Shown here: in pieces, positions 1 through 7,876 of the stretch | How the letters are laid out: each line of letters starts with the position of its first letter | How positions within the stretch are numbered: position 1 is the first letter of the stretch | Origin: Plantactinospora endophytica | GTDB taxonomy: Bacteria > Actinomycetota > Actinomycetes > Mycobacteriales > Micromonosporaceae | NCBI RefSeq assembly: GCF_016862915.1 | Contig: NZ_BONW01000001.1 | Span: 124,001-188,000, forward strand | Length of the DNA: 64,000 bases | Reading direction: 5' to 3' | Made by a program: the position numbers and the translations under genes | Notes under the pieces: generated by a model | What the model was told of the DNA's origin: nothing | What the model saw: the letters and a program-made list of their open reading frames with translations, nothing else | Databases searched by the model: none

Positions 1-477
1 ACCGCCGACTCACTCTGCTTCGTGGTCGAGCGCGCCGACGGCCCGGTCGAGGATGCGGGCGAGTTCCCGGTCGAGCCCGGCGGCGAGCGGGCCGTCTTCA
101 CCGGTGACACCATTCTCGGCCGGGGCACCACGGTCGTCGCCCATCCGGACGGCGACCTGGCGGACTACCTCGCCAGCCTGGAGACGTTGACCGAGTTCTC
201 CGGGGTGCCGGCGCTGCCCGGACACGGCCCGCCGCTGGCCGACTGCGCCGCCGCGGCCCGGTTCTACCTGGCCCACCGGCGGGCCCGGCTGGAGCAGGTA
301 CGCGCGGCGGTGCGTCAGGGGGCACGGACCGCCCCGGAGGTGGTGGCGGCGGTCTACGCGGACGTGGACCGGTCGCTCTGGGGCGCCGCCGAATGGTCGG
401 TCCGGGCCCAACTCGCCTATCTTGATCACGAGAACCGGGAATCCGGCCCGGGGGCCGGTGGGTTGGACAGTCCGTGA
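1..477 (+). CDS. Metallo-beta-lactamase-fold hydrolase, 3' part
   Basis: The frame is open from base 1, so the start lies upstream of the window; 158 C-terminal residues are visible. They read TADSLCFVVE, then FTGDTILGRGTTVV and LPGHGP, which match the C-terminal half of LACTB2-type MBL-fold hydrolases: the Asp of FTGD and the His of PGHG are family metal ligands. The remaining tail is helical, as in the winged-helix C-terminus of that group. The main HxHxDH motif is outside the window. Its TGA overlaps the GTG of the cyclase gene (GTGA), so the two are probably co-translated. The substrate is unknown; a ribonuclease or thioester hydrolase role is possible from family knowledge only. Confidence 0.85.
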   Translation, partial: TADSLCFVVERADGPVEDAGEFPVEPGGERAVFTGDTILGRGTTVVAHPDGDLADYLASLETLTEFSGVPALPGHGPPLADCAAAARFYLAHRRARLEQVRAAVRQGARTAPEVVAAVYADVDRSLWGAAEWSVRAQLAYLDHENRESGPGAGGLDSP

Positions 478-3400
478 CCTGCCCGGTGTGTGGAACCGTT
501 GCCGTACCCGGTGCGCGGTTCTGCCACAACTGCGGAGTCGCGCTCCCGGCCGCCGCGACCCTTCCGGAGGCGGAGCGCCGGGTGGTAACGGTGCTCTTCG
601 GCGACCTGTCCGATTTCACCTCCTGGTCGGAGGATCTTGACCCGGAGCGGGTCAGTACGGTCACCGACCGGGTTCTCGCCGCGCTCGCGGGAGCCGTCAA
701 GACCTTCGGCGGGCACGTCGACAAGCTGACCGGCGACGGGATCATGGCCGTCTTCGGCGCCCCGGTCGCACACGAGGACGACGCCGAGCGGGCCGTCCGG
801 GCGGCGCTGTCCATGCAGCGCGCCGTGCGTCGGGTGCTCGACGACGAGCAGGGCGGTGGCGCCCCGCTTGGGCTGCGGGTCGGGCTCAACACCGGTGACG
901 TGGTCGCCGGCATCCAGGCTTCCATCGAATACACAGTCATCGGCGACACCGTGAACACCGCTGCCCGGCTGGCCGACGCCGCCGCGATCGGTGCCGTCTA
1001 CGCGGGTGTCCGGACGGCCGCCGCCACCCGCCGGGTCGCCTCCTGGCGACAGCTCCGGCCGCTGCGGCTCAAGGGCAAGCGGGAGCCGGTCGAGGCGTAC
1101 GAGCTGCTGGGGTTGTTGGACGCCCCGGGCACCCGGTCCGGGCTCGGTGACGAGGCGCCGTTCGTGGGTCGGGAGACCGAGATCGGCCGGGTCGCCGGTC
1201 GACTCGCCGAGGTGATCGACCAGGGTCAGCCCCGGGTGCTGCTGATGACCGCCGAGGCGGGGATCGGCAAGTCCCGGTTCGCCGCCGAGGTGGAGCGGCT
1301 GGCCGCCGGCTACGACGTCGGCGCCGGCCGGTACGCGACGCACACCGGCGCCCGGGTGCTCTCGGTGAAGTGCGCGGCGTTCGGCGAGCGCCGTCGGCTG
1401 GCTCCGCTCGCCGACCTGGTCCGGGCTGCGGTCGGTCTGCCGGACGGCCCGGCGACGGCGGTCACCCGGCCGGTGGTCGAGGAACGACTCCGCCGGCTCG
1501 GCCAGCGGCTCTCCCGACACCGCCCCGACCCGCCGCCGGTCGCCGTCGACCTTCTGCTGGCCCTGCTGGGCTACGCCGACCTGCCGGCGGCGCACGGCAC
1601 CGTGGCGGCCGGACCCGCCGAGTGGTCGGCCGGCGAGCCCGCCCCGGCCGCCGACGCCATCCCGGCCGCCGTCGCCGAACTGCTCAGCGCGCTCGCCGCC
1701 GAGACACCGCTGGCGGTCATCGTCGACGACCTGCACGACGCCACCCCGGAGACCACCGACGCACTCGGCGTGACGCTGTCCCGGCTGACCGGTCCGGTGC
1801 TGGTGCTGCTGCTCGGCCGCCCCGAACTGGTCCGTACGGCCGGGGCGCTGACCCGGGTCGCCGACGCCGAGGTGCACGCCCTGCCGCCGCTGCGTGGCGC
1901 GGACGCCGCCCGGCTGCTGACCGCGTACCTGGGTGGGGGGCGGCTGCCGCAGGCCGACGTGGACCGGCTGCTCGCCACCGCCCAGGGCAACCCGTTCTAT
2001 CTGGCCGAGCTGGTCACCCTGCTGATGGAGCGCGGCGCGCTCACCACGGTGCTGGACCGGGCACCGCTCCGGCCCACCGCCGTCGCCCCGGTCGTCGCAC
2101 CGGCGAGCAGCGTCGTCGGGACCGCCGAACGGGCGGGCGTCTCGGGGGCCGCATCGCGTGCCGGTGTCGCGGGCGCGGCAGGTCGGGCCGGTGTAGCTGG
2201 GGCAACCGAACCGGCCGGTGTCGCTGGGGCGGCCGAACGGGCCGGTGTCGCGGGTACGGCTGGTCGGGCCGGTACGAGCGGGTCCGGTTCCGCCGGGCGG
2301 GCCAGTGGGACAGGGGTCGCCGGTGCCGGCCTGCCGACCGCGCCGAACTCCGTCGCCGCTGCCACGGGCTCCGTCGGCAGCTCGGGCGGTACGGGCGTCG
2401 GTGCTGTTCCAGGTGCCACCGGCACGTGGCGGCTGGTGCCCGGCTCGCTGGGCAGCCGGCTGCTCTCCCGGGACCTTGCCGCCGTACTCGCGGCCCGGAT
2501 CGACGCGTTGCCGCCGGATGCCCGGGCGGCGCTGCGGGACGCCGCGGTGGTCGGCGACACGGTGCCGGCCGGTGCGCTGGAGGCGCTGCGCGAGCGGCGG
2601 GCCGGGCGCGAGGGTCGACCGACCGCCGTACTCGCGGTCGAACTGGAGCGGGCCGTCGAGGAACTGCTCCAGCGCCGGATGCTGCACCGCAACCGGGACG
2701 GTTTCATCTTCGCCACCCCACTGATGCGGGAGGCGGTCTACGCCGGCATCGGCAAGGCCGACCTCGCCGACCGGCACGCGGCGCTCGCCGAGTGGGCCGC
2801 GCCGCCGCCCGCCGGCGGCCGACCGAACGAGGCGGTCCGGGTCGGTACCGGCGCGAGCGGGTTGCCGCCCGCCGAACGCGACGCCTTCGTCGCCGAGCAC
2901 GCCGAGCGGGCCAGTGCGTTGGCCGACGTGGTCAGCCTGCGGCCCGACGCGACCGCCCGGAACGTCGCGCCGCTCGGCATGGCCGCGCTCGGCCGCTCCG
3001 CCCGCCGCGCACTCGCCGCCGGGGAGCCGGCGCAGGCCGTCGAGTACGCCGAGCGGGCCGCCCGGCTCGCCGGTGAGTCGGTACCCGGCGGCGACCGGCT
3101 GGTGCACGCCCGAGCCCTGCTCCAGGTGGGCCGGGGCGCCGACGCCCTCGCCTTCGCCGAGAAGATCGGGGCGAACGCCGGGGACGACGTCGCCGTACGG
3201 GCCGGTGCGCTGCTGGTGGCCGGTCAGGCGTACCTCGCCCAGGGCGACCGGGCGCGGGCGGTGCACTCCTGGCAGGAGGCGTTGCAGGTGGCCACCCGGG
3301 CCAACCTGCCGGGGCCACGGGCGTCGGCGATGCGGCGGCTCGGGATGGCCGACTTCGTCAGTGGTCGGCTGAGCCAGGCCAGCAGCCGGTTCGCCGGGGC

Positions 3401-4562
3401 GTACCAGGTGAACCTGGACGCCGACGACCCCCGGGGGCAGGCGTGGTCGCTACAGAACCTGGCCTGGGTCACCACCACCCGGGGTGACTTCGCCGGCACC
3501 GACGCGGTGCTCGGCCGGGCGGCCCGGCTCTTCGCCCAGATCGACGACCCGGTGGGGCGGGCCTGGCTGCGCGGCACGACGGCGTTCGCCCGGCTGCTCG
3601 CCGGTCGGCTCGGCGAGGCCCGCCGGCTGGCCCGGGTCTTCCTGCCGTTCGGCGAGCGGGTCGGTGAGGCGTGGGCGGTGGGCACGCTGCGGGCCGTGGA
3701 GGCGTTCGCCGCCGCCGAGCTGGGCGAGCTGGCCGAGGCCGACCGCGAGGCGCGGCGGGCGTACCGGGACTTCGTCGCCGCCTCCGACGACTTCGGCCGG
3801 GGCTTCGCCCTGGTCGTACGCGGTGCCGTGGCGCGTGGGGTGGGCGAGCCGGAGCACGCCACCGACCTGCTCACCGACGCGCTCGGGTACGGCCGGCGCA
3901 CCTCGCACCCGCTGCTCACCGGGTTGGCCGGCACGCTGCGCGGGTTCGTGGCGCTGGACCGGGGCGACGTCGCGGCGGCGGAACGGGACGCCGAGGCGGT
4001 GTTGGCGGCGGTGGAGCCGCACAACCCGTCGGCACCGACCCAGCTCGGTCCCCGGATGCTGCTCGCCGCGAGCCGGCTGGCCGACGGTGACGCGCCGACC
4101 GCAGTGAAGCTGCTCGAACCGATCGCGGCGGCCGGTGCGGTGCCCTCGGTGCTGTTCAGCCGCCGCCAGGCCCTGGCCCGGTACGCGTCCGCGCTGCTCG
4201 CCGACGGGCGGACGGCGGTCGCGCTGGACTGGGCCCGGCAGGCGGTCGAGGCACCGGGCGAGGACGTCCGGAGCCGGGTGATCGCCGTACGGGTGCTTGC
4301 CGAGGCGCTGGTCGCGGCGGGGCAGCCGGTGGAGGCGGCCGAGATCGCCGAGGAGGCGGTCCGGTTGGCGTACTCGACGCAGCAGACCAGTGAGCGGGCG
4401 GCGGCGGAGGCGCTGCGGGACCGGCTGCTCCGGAAGCCGGCGGAGCCGGGGCGGGGCGTGGTGATCCGGCAGCGTACCGCCGATGCCGGCACGGGTTTCG
4501 ACGCTGGGTTCGATTCCATCGATCTTCGGGATACCGCCCAACCCGGGCAGCCGTTAGCCTAG
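474..4562 (+). CDS. Zinc-ribbon / class III adenylyl cyclase / AAA ATPase / TPR regulator
   Basis: 1362 residues starting at a GTG that overlaps the upstream stop. Order: a CxxC...CxxC zinc ribbon (C3, C6, C17, C20); a class III cyclase domain (about 35-205) with metal Asp D44 in LFGDLSDFT and D88 in KLTGDG, and adenine-type residues K84 and D158 (VIGDTVNTAAR), so it should make cAMP; an AAA/STAND ATPase with P-loop AEAGIGKS near 260-267 (the first Gly is Ala) and Walker B VIVDDLHD; a low-complexity stretch 545-645; and a long TPR-like helical C-terminus. The architecture is that of large actinobacterial cyclase/LuxR-like sensor ATPases, here without a LuxR domain. It probably couples a nucleotide-driven switch to cAMP output. 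A Crp-family regulator is encoded at 22145-22822, but nothing links the two directly. Confidence 0.9.
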   Translation: MTCPVCGTVAVPGARFCHNCGVALPAAATLPEAERRVVTVLFGDLSDFTSWSEDLDPERVSTVTDRVLAALAGAVKTFGGHVDKLTGDGIMAVFGAPVAHEDDAERAVRAALSMQRAVRRVLDDEQGGGAPLGLRVGLNTGDVVAGIQASIEYTVIGDTVNTAARLADAAAIGAVYAGVRTAAATRRVASWRQLRPLRLKGKREPVEAYELLGLLDAPGTRSGLGDEAPFVGRETEIGRVAGRLAEVIDQGQPRVLLMTAEAGIGKSRFAAEVERLAAGYDVGAGRYATHTGARVLSVKCAAFGERRRLAPLADLVRAAVGLPDGPATAVTRPVVEERLRRLGQRLSRHRPDPPPVAVDLLLALLGYADLPAAHGTVAAGPAEWSAGEPAPAADAIPAAVAELLSALAAETPLAVIVDDLHDATPETTDALGVTLSRLTGPVLVLLLGRPELVRTAGALTRVADAEVHALPPLRGADAARLLTAYLGGGRLPQADVDRLLATAQGNPFYLAELVTLLMERGALTTVLDRAPLRPTAVAPVVAPASSVVGTAERAGVSGAASRAGVAGAAGRAGVAGATEPAGVAGAAERAGVAGTAGRAGTSGSGSAGRASGTGVAGAGLPTAPNSVAAATGSVGSSGGTGVGAVPGATGTWRLVPGSLGSRLLSRDLAAVLAARIDALPPDARAALRDAAVVGDTVPAGALEALRERRAGREGRPTAVLAVELERAVEELLQRRMLHRNRDGFIFATPLMREAVYAGIGKADLADRHAALAEWAAPPPAGGRPNEAVRVGTGASGLPPAERDAFVAEHAERASALADVVSLRPDATARNVAPLGMAALGRSARRALAAGEPAQAVEYAERAARLAGESVPGGDRLVHARALLQVGRGADALAFAEKIGANAGDDVAVRAGALLVAGQAYLAQGDRARAVHSWQEALQVATRANLPGPRASAMRRLGMADFVSGRLSQASSRFAGAYQVNLDADDPRGQAWSLQNLAWVTTTRGDFAGTDAVLGRAARLFAQIDDPVGRAWLRGTTAFARLLAGRLGEARRLARVFLPFGERVGEAWAVGTLRAVEAFAAAELGELAEADREARRAYRDFVAASDDFGRGFALVVRGAVARGVGEPEHATDLLTDALGYGRRTSHPLLTGLAGTLRGFVALDRGDVAAAERDAEAVLAAVEPHNPSAPTQLGPRMLLAASRLADGDAPTAVKLLEPIAAAGAVPSVLFSRRQALARYASALLADGRTAVALDWARQAVEAPGEDVRSRVIAVRVLAEALVAAGQPVEAAEIAEEAVRLAYSTQQTSERAAAEALRDRLLRKPAEPGRGVVIRQRTADAGTGFDAGFDSIDLRDTAQPGQPLA
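2127..2288 (+). repeat. 27-bp in-frame tandem repeat, six units, in cyclase gene
   Basis: Six consecutive 27-bp units encode nine-residue copies of the form xRAGVAGAA between the ATPase and TPR parts of the cyclase. Unit boundaries keep frame and the copies differ by point changes, as in an aged coding minisatellite. It is probably a flexible linker and likely to vary in copy number between strains. Confidence 0.85.
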
Positions 4563-4622
4563 ATCCACCGCCGTCCACCCGCCGTCCACACCGGACCGGC
4601 GCCGGCACCGGAGGGTCCGCAG

Positions 4623-5066
4623 GTGAGGCTGCCCAGCTCGGCCGCAGGCTGGACGATCGCCGTCTTCGGCGCGCTGGCCCTGCTGCTCGGCGCCGTCGGC
4701 CTGATCCGTCCGGAGACGACACTGGAGCTGCTCGGCTTCGAGGTGCTGCGGCCGGCCGAGCGCGCCGTCGGGGACCATACCCGGACCTTCGTGATCGCGT
4801 CGTCGATGGCCTCGTTCAACATGGGGGTCTACTACCTGCTCGCGGCATGGCAGGACTGGCGGCCGTTCTTCGGGTTCACCGTGGTCTTCCGGCTGGTGAC
4901 GTTCACCGTCTTCACCGTGCTGGTGCTGACCGACGCGGCGCCGGCCCGGTTCTTCGGAGTGGCCCTCTGGGAGGGCCTCGGTGCGGTTGCCACCGGCGCC
5001 GCGCTCTGGTACGACCGGCACCGGAATGGCAACCAGCCGGTAACAGCCACGGGTGCGGGGGGCTGA
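4623..5066 (+). CDS. Small four-helix membrane protein of unknown function
   Basis: 147 residues from GTG. Four hydrophobic segments are visible (about 10-28, 55-75, 82-100 and 108-128), with a basic, polar C-terminus, so it is an integral membrane protein. The gene follows the cyclase by 60 bp on the same strand and ends 31 bp before the kinase start, so it may belong to either unit. I recognise no catalytic motif. A role in membrane-linked signalling is a guess from position only. Confidence 0.75.
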   Translation: MRLPSSAAGWTIAVFGALALLLGAVGLIRPETTLELLGFEVLRPAERAVGDHTRTFVIASSMASFNMGVYYLLAAWQDWRPFFGFTVVFRLVTFTVFTVLVLTDAAPARFFGVALWEGLGAVATGAALWYDRHRNGNQPVTATGAGG

Positions 5067-5084
5067 ACCCGCTCATGTCTTCGG

Positions 5085-5090
5085 TATTTT
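5085..5090 (+). promoter_or_regulatory. TATTTT -10-like hexamer before leaderless kinase start
   Basis: TATTTT stands 7 nt before GTG 5098, the spacing that puts transcription start at the initiation codon in actinobacterial leaderless genes. No Shine-Dalgarno sequence precedes the GTG. No clear -35 box is visible. It supports GTG 5098 over the upstream in-frame alternative at 5053. Confidence 0.5.
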
Positions 5091-5097
5091 CGAGTCT

Positions 5098-6852
5098 GTG
5101 ACCGACACCCCGCCAGGCGCGCTGCCGCTGCCCGTCGTGCCCGGCCTGACGGATTTGCAGGTGTTTGCCCGAGGTGGCTACGCCACCGTCTACCGGGCGA
5201 CCCAGCAGTCCGTGGGGCGCGAGGTGGCGGTGAAGGTCGAGAACCGCACCCTGGACAGCGAGCGGGACCAGCGCCGTTTCCTCCGCGAGGCACGGGCGGC
5301 CGGGCGGATGTCGTCGCATCCGCACGTGGTCGACCTCTTCGACGCCGGGGTCACCGAGGACCAGCACCCATACCTGATCATGGAACTCTGCGACGGGTCG
5401 TACGCCGAGCGGATGCGTACCTCGCCGTTGACGCCGGCCGAGGCCCGCGACGTGGGAGTGAAGATCGCCGACGCGCTCGCCGACGCGCACCAGCTCGGGG
5501 TGCTGCACCGCGACGTCAAGCCGGCCAACATCCTCTACTCCCGGTTCAACGAGCCGGCGCTGGCCGACTTCGGGCTGGCCGTACTCGCCGAGGCGCGGGA
5601 CTCGGCGATCACCCTGGAGGTGCTGACCCCGGCGTACGCGCCACCGGAGATGTTCCGGCACAGCCCGCCCTCGCCGGCCGTCGACGTGTACGCGCTCTGC
5701 GCCACCCTCTACGCGGTGATGCACGGCAAGCCGCCCCGCTGGCAGGCCGACCGCAATCCGGGGCTGCTCACCCTGCTGGAACTCTTCACCGAGCCGATCC
5801 CCGAGCTGCCCGGCGTACCGACCCGGATGCTGGACCTGCTCCGTTACGGGATGGCCAACGACCCCGGCGACCGGCCAAGCGCCGAGCAGTTGCGGGACCT
5901 GCTCGCCGCCGTACCGCTGGACCCGCCGACCGTGGCGAAGGCGCCGAACCCGACGGTGACCGCCGCCGTACCCGTGTCCGGGATTCCGGTCTCCGGGATT
6001 CCGGTCTCCGGCGGCTCGGTCTCCGGCGGGTCCTGGTCCGGCGACCCGTCCTCCGGTGGCGCGGCCGGGGTCGGAAGCGGTTCGACATCCGCCGGTACGC
6101 CCTCGCCCCGGACGCCCACCTCCGGCGCACCCGTCTCCGGGGTGCCGGTGTCGGGCGTACCAGTGTCCGGTGTGCCGACCTCGGGCGGTGCGCCGCCGAG
6201 CGTCTACCTGTCGGCGTCCTACACGCCCCCGCCGCCCCGGTCGGCCTCCGACCCGCCGCAGCCCGACGCCGACCCGACCGTGTCCCGGCCCCGCCGCAAG
6301 CGTCGCTTCTGGCTCTTCGGTGGCCTGGGCGTGCTGGTCCTGGTCGGCGCCATCCTCGGCGGATCCTGGTTCGTCGCCACCCGGGGCCTGCCGGGGCCGA
6401 CGCCGAGCAAGCGGGTGGTGGCGCCGACGACCAGTTCCACCCCGACCCGCCCCTCGGCCGGGGTGGGTGCGCTGCCGGGCTGCCAGTTGCCGCTGCCGAC
6501 CGTGGCCCGGTGCCCGGCCGAGCTGGAGTGTTTCGGGCCGGTCCGGCTCCGGGGAGTCCGGGCCGAGGCCGACGAGGTGCTCTGCGCCGGGCGGCACACC
6601 TGGGAGTCCTATGCCGAGGGTGAGCTGCCGACCGGAGTGGACCCGGCCGACCATCCGGCGGTCAGGGCCGACGCGGTCGTCCGGCAGGTCTGCAACGCGA
6701 CCGTCTTCCGGCACACCACCACCCTGATCGACACCGCCGGGTGGCGGTTCGAGGTGCTGCCGCCGGCTGTCGAGGAGGCCGGGCGTACGTTCCGCTGCCT
6801 CGCCGGCAAGGGAGTCGACCGGCTCACCGGGCCCACCCTGAGCACGGACTGA
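5098..6852 (+). CDS. Transmembrane Hanks-type Ser/Thr protein kinase
   Basis: 584 residues. The kinase domain (about 15-275) shows ATP Lys K46 in VAVKVE, catalytic loop HRDVKPANIL (H137, D139) and DFG from D157; the Gly-rich loop is the weak ARGGYATVY. A Pro/Ser-Gly linker with 15-bp repeats (about 285-375) leads to a basic stop-transfer patch and one membrane helix (about 402-428), then about 150 extracytoplasmic residues with six Cys. That domain (CAGRHTWESYAEG, then VCNATVF) resembles septum-formation-type domains rather than PASTA, so it may sense an envelope signal. Start GTG 5098 is chosen because a TATTTT hexamer lies 7 nt upstream. The next gene encodes an amino-acid-binding lipoprotein, a plausible sensor partner (inference). 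Confidence 0.92.
   Translation: MTDTPPGALPLPVVPGLTDLQVFARGGYATVYRATQQSVGREVAVKVENRTLDSERDQRRFLREARAAGRMSSHPHVVDLFDAGVTEDQHPYLIMELCDGSYAERMRTSPLTPAEARDVGVKIADALADAHQLGVLHRDVKPANILYSRFNEPALADFGLAVLAEARDSAITLEVLTPAYAPPEMFRHSPPSPAVDVYALCATLYAVMHGKPPRWQADRNPGLLTLLELFTEPIPELPGVPTRMLDLLRYGMANDPGDRPSAEQLRDLLAAVPLDPPTVAKAPNPTVTAAVPVSGIPVSGIPVSGGSVSGGSWSGDPSSGGAAGVGSGSTSAGTPSPRTPTSGAPVSGVPVSGVPVSGVPTSGGAPPSVYLSASYTPPPPRSASDPPQPDADPTVSRPRRKRRFWLFGGLGVLVLVGAILGGSWFVATRGLPGPTPSKRVVAPTTSSTPTRPSAGVGALPGCQLPLPTVARCPAELECFGPVRLRGVRAEADEVLCAGRHTWESYAEGELPTGVDPADHPAVRADAVVRQVCNATVFRHTTTLIDTAGWRFEVLPPAVEEAGRTFRCLAGKGVDRLTGPTLSTD
5971..6189 (+). repeat. Two 15-bp in-frame repeat arrays in kinase linker
   Basis: Five 15-bp units (5971-6045) encode copies of PVSGI or a variant, and four more (6130-6189) encode PVSGV-type copies. 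The two arrays flank a degenerate stretch in the juxtamembrane linker of the kinase. Frame is kept throughout. The linker is likely flexible and length-variable. Confidence 0.85.
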
Positions 6853-6893
6853 TCTCGGCCACCGGGCTGCCTACCGAAGTGGACATTGGCGAC

Positions 6894-6899
6894 TACGCT
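6894..6899 (+). promoter_or_regulatory. TACGCT -10-like hexamer before leaderless lipoprotein gene
   Basis: TACGCT lies 8 nt before GTG 6908, with no Shine-Dalgarno sequence in front of either GTG 6908 or the alternative ATG 6935. This favours a leaderless transcript starting at or next to 6908. Confidence 0.45.
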
Positions 6900-6907
6900 C
6901 GGCGGTA

Positions 6908-7876
6908 GTGTCCCTTCCAGACCGGGGTCCGCCGATGACCGAGACATCGCTCCGAGGCCGGGTACGCCTGCTCGGCACGACCATGGCGGTCGTGCTCACC
7001 CTGCTGCTCGCGGCCGGAGCGGGCTGCGACAGCCAACGAGGCCCGGAACCCCCGTCGGTGCAGGAGAAGCTGAAGCAGTCGCACATCTACGGCCAGAGCA
7101 AGCTGCGGATCGGGGTCGCCACCTTCGAGCCGCTGATGGGCGTACTCGACGACAACGGCAAGTACATCGGCTTCGACATCGACATCGCGCGATATCTTGC
7201 CGCCTCGCTCGGCTACGCCGGGGACGAGCGGATCGAGTTCGTCCGGCTGGCCACCGAGGACCGCATCCCCGCTCTGCAGAGCGGGCAGGTCGACATCGTC
7301 GTCTCCAGCTTTTCCATCACCGAGGAGCGGCAGAAGCTGGTCAGTTTCGCCGGGCCGTACTTCGTCACCACCCAGGAGGTGATGATCCCGGTCAGGTTGA
7401 AGAGCGAGATCCGTACCATCGAGGACCTGCGCCGCCCCGGGCTGCGGATCTGTGTCGGCGGCGGCTCGACCACCGAGGCCGAGCTGGAGAAGCACGAGGT
7501 CAGAACGCTGGTGGTGAAGAACGTCCGGGACTGCGTGCAGGGCATCATCGACAACAGGTACGACGCGGTGAGTTCCGACGAGACCATCCTGGCCGGGTTC
7601 CGCTCCCAGCACCCGACGCAGTTCGAGATCGTCGACATGCCGTTCGGCACCAGCGAGCAGCTCGGGGTCGGCGTGCCGATCAGCGATCCCGCCCTCCGCG
7701 ACCTGGTCGCCTTCTTCCTCCAGAAGAGCTACCAGGACGGGCGTAACGGTCGGACGAGCCCGTGGCTGAGCGCGTACCACCGGAATCTTGGGCCGTGGCT
7801 GGGGCCGGACCGCCAGCAGCCGCCGCCGCTGAACGTGCCGGACCTGGTGGACTTCGACGAGAAGGCGCCGGTGTGA
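6908..7876 (+). CDS. GlnH/GluB-like amino-acid-binding lipoprotein
   Basis: 322 residues: a short basic N-terminus, hydrophobic helix and Cys in LLLAAGAGC (lipid attachment likely, though the lipobox is not canonical), then a periplasmic-binding-protein type 2 domain with LRIGVATFEPLMG, YIGFDIDIARYLA, VDIVVSSFSITEER and FAGPYFVT, all typical of glutamate/glutamine-binding proteins. It probably binds an acidic or amide amino acid outside the membrane. No ABC permease or ATPase gene is nearby. Instead it overlaps a multi-pass membrane protein by GTGA and follows a receptor kinase, which recalls the GlnH-GlnX-PknG sensing system of mycobacteria and corynebacteria. ATG 6935 is an alternative start. 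Confidence 0.9.
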   Translation: MSLPDRGPPMTETSLRGRVRLLGTTMAVVLTLLLAAGAGCDSQRGPEPPSVQEKLKQSHIYGQSKLRIGVATFEPLMGVLDDNGKYIGFDIDIARYLAASLGYAGDERIEFVRLATEDRIPALQSGQVDIVVSSFSITEERQKLVSFAGPYFVTTQEVMIPVRLKSEIRTIEDLRRPGLRICVGGGSTTEAELEKHEVRTLVVKNVRDCVQGIIDNRYDAVSSDETILAGFRSQHPTQFEIVDMPFGTSEQLGVGVPISDPALRDLVAFFLQKSYQDGRNGRTSPWLSAYHRNLGPWLGPDRQQPPPLNVPDLVDFDEKAPV

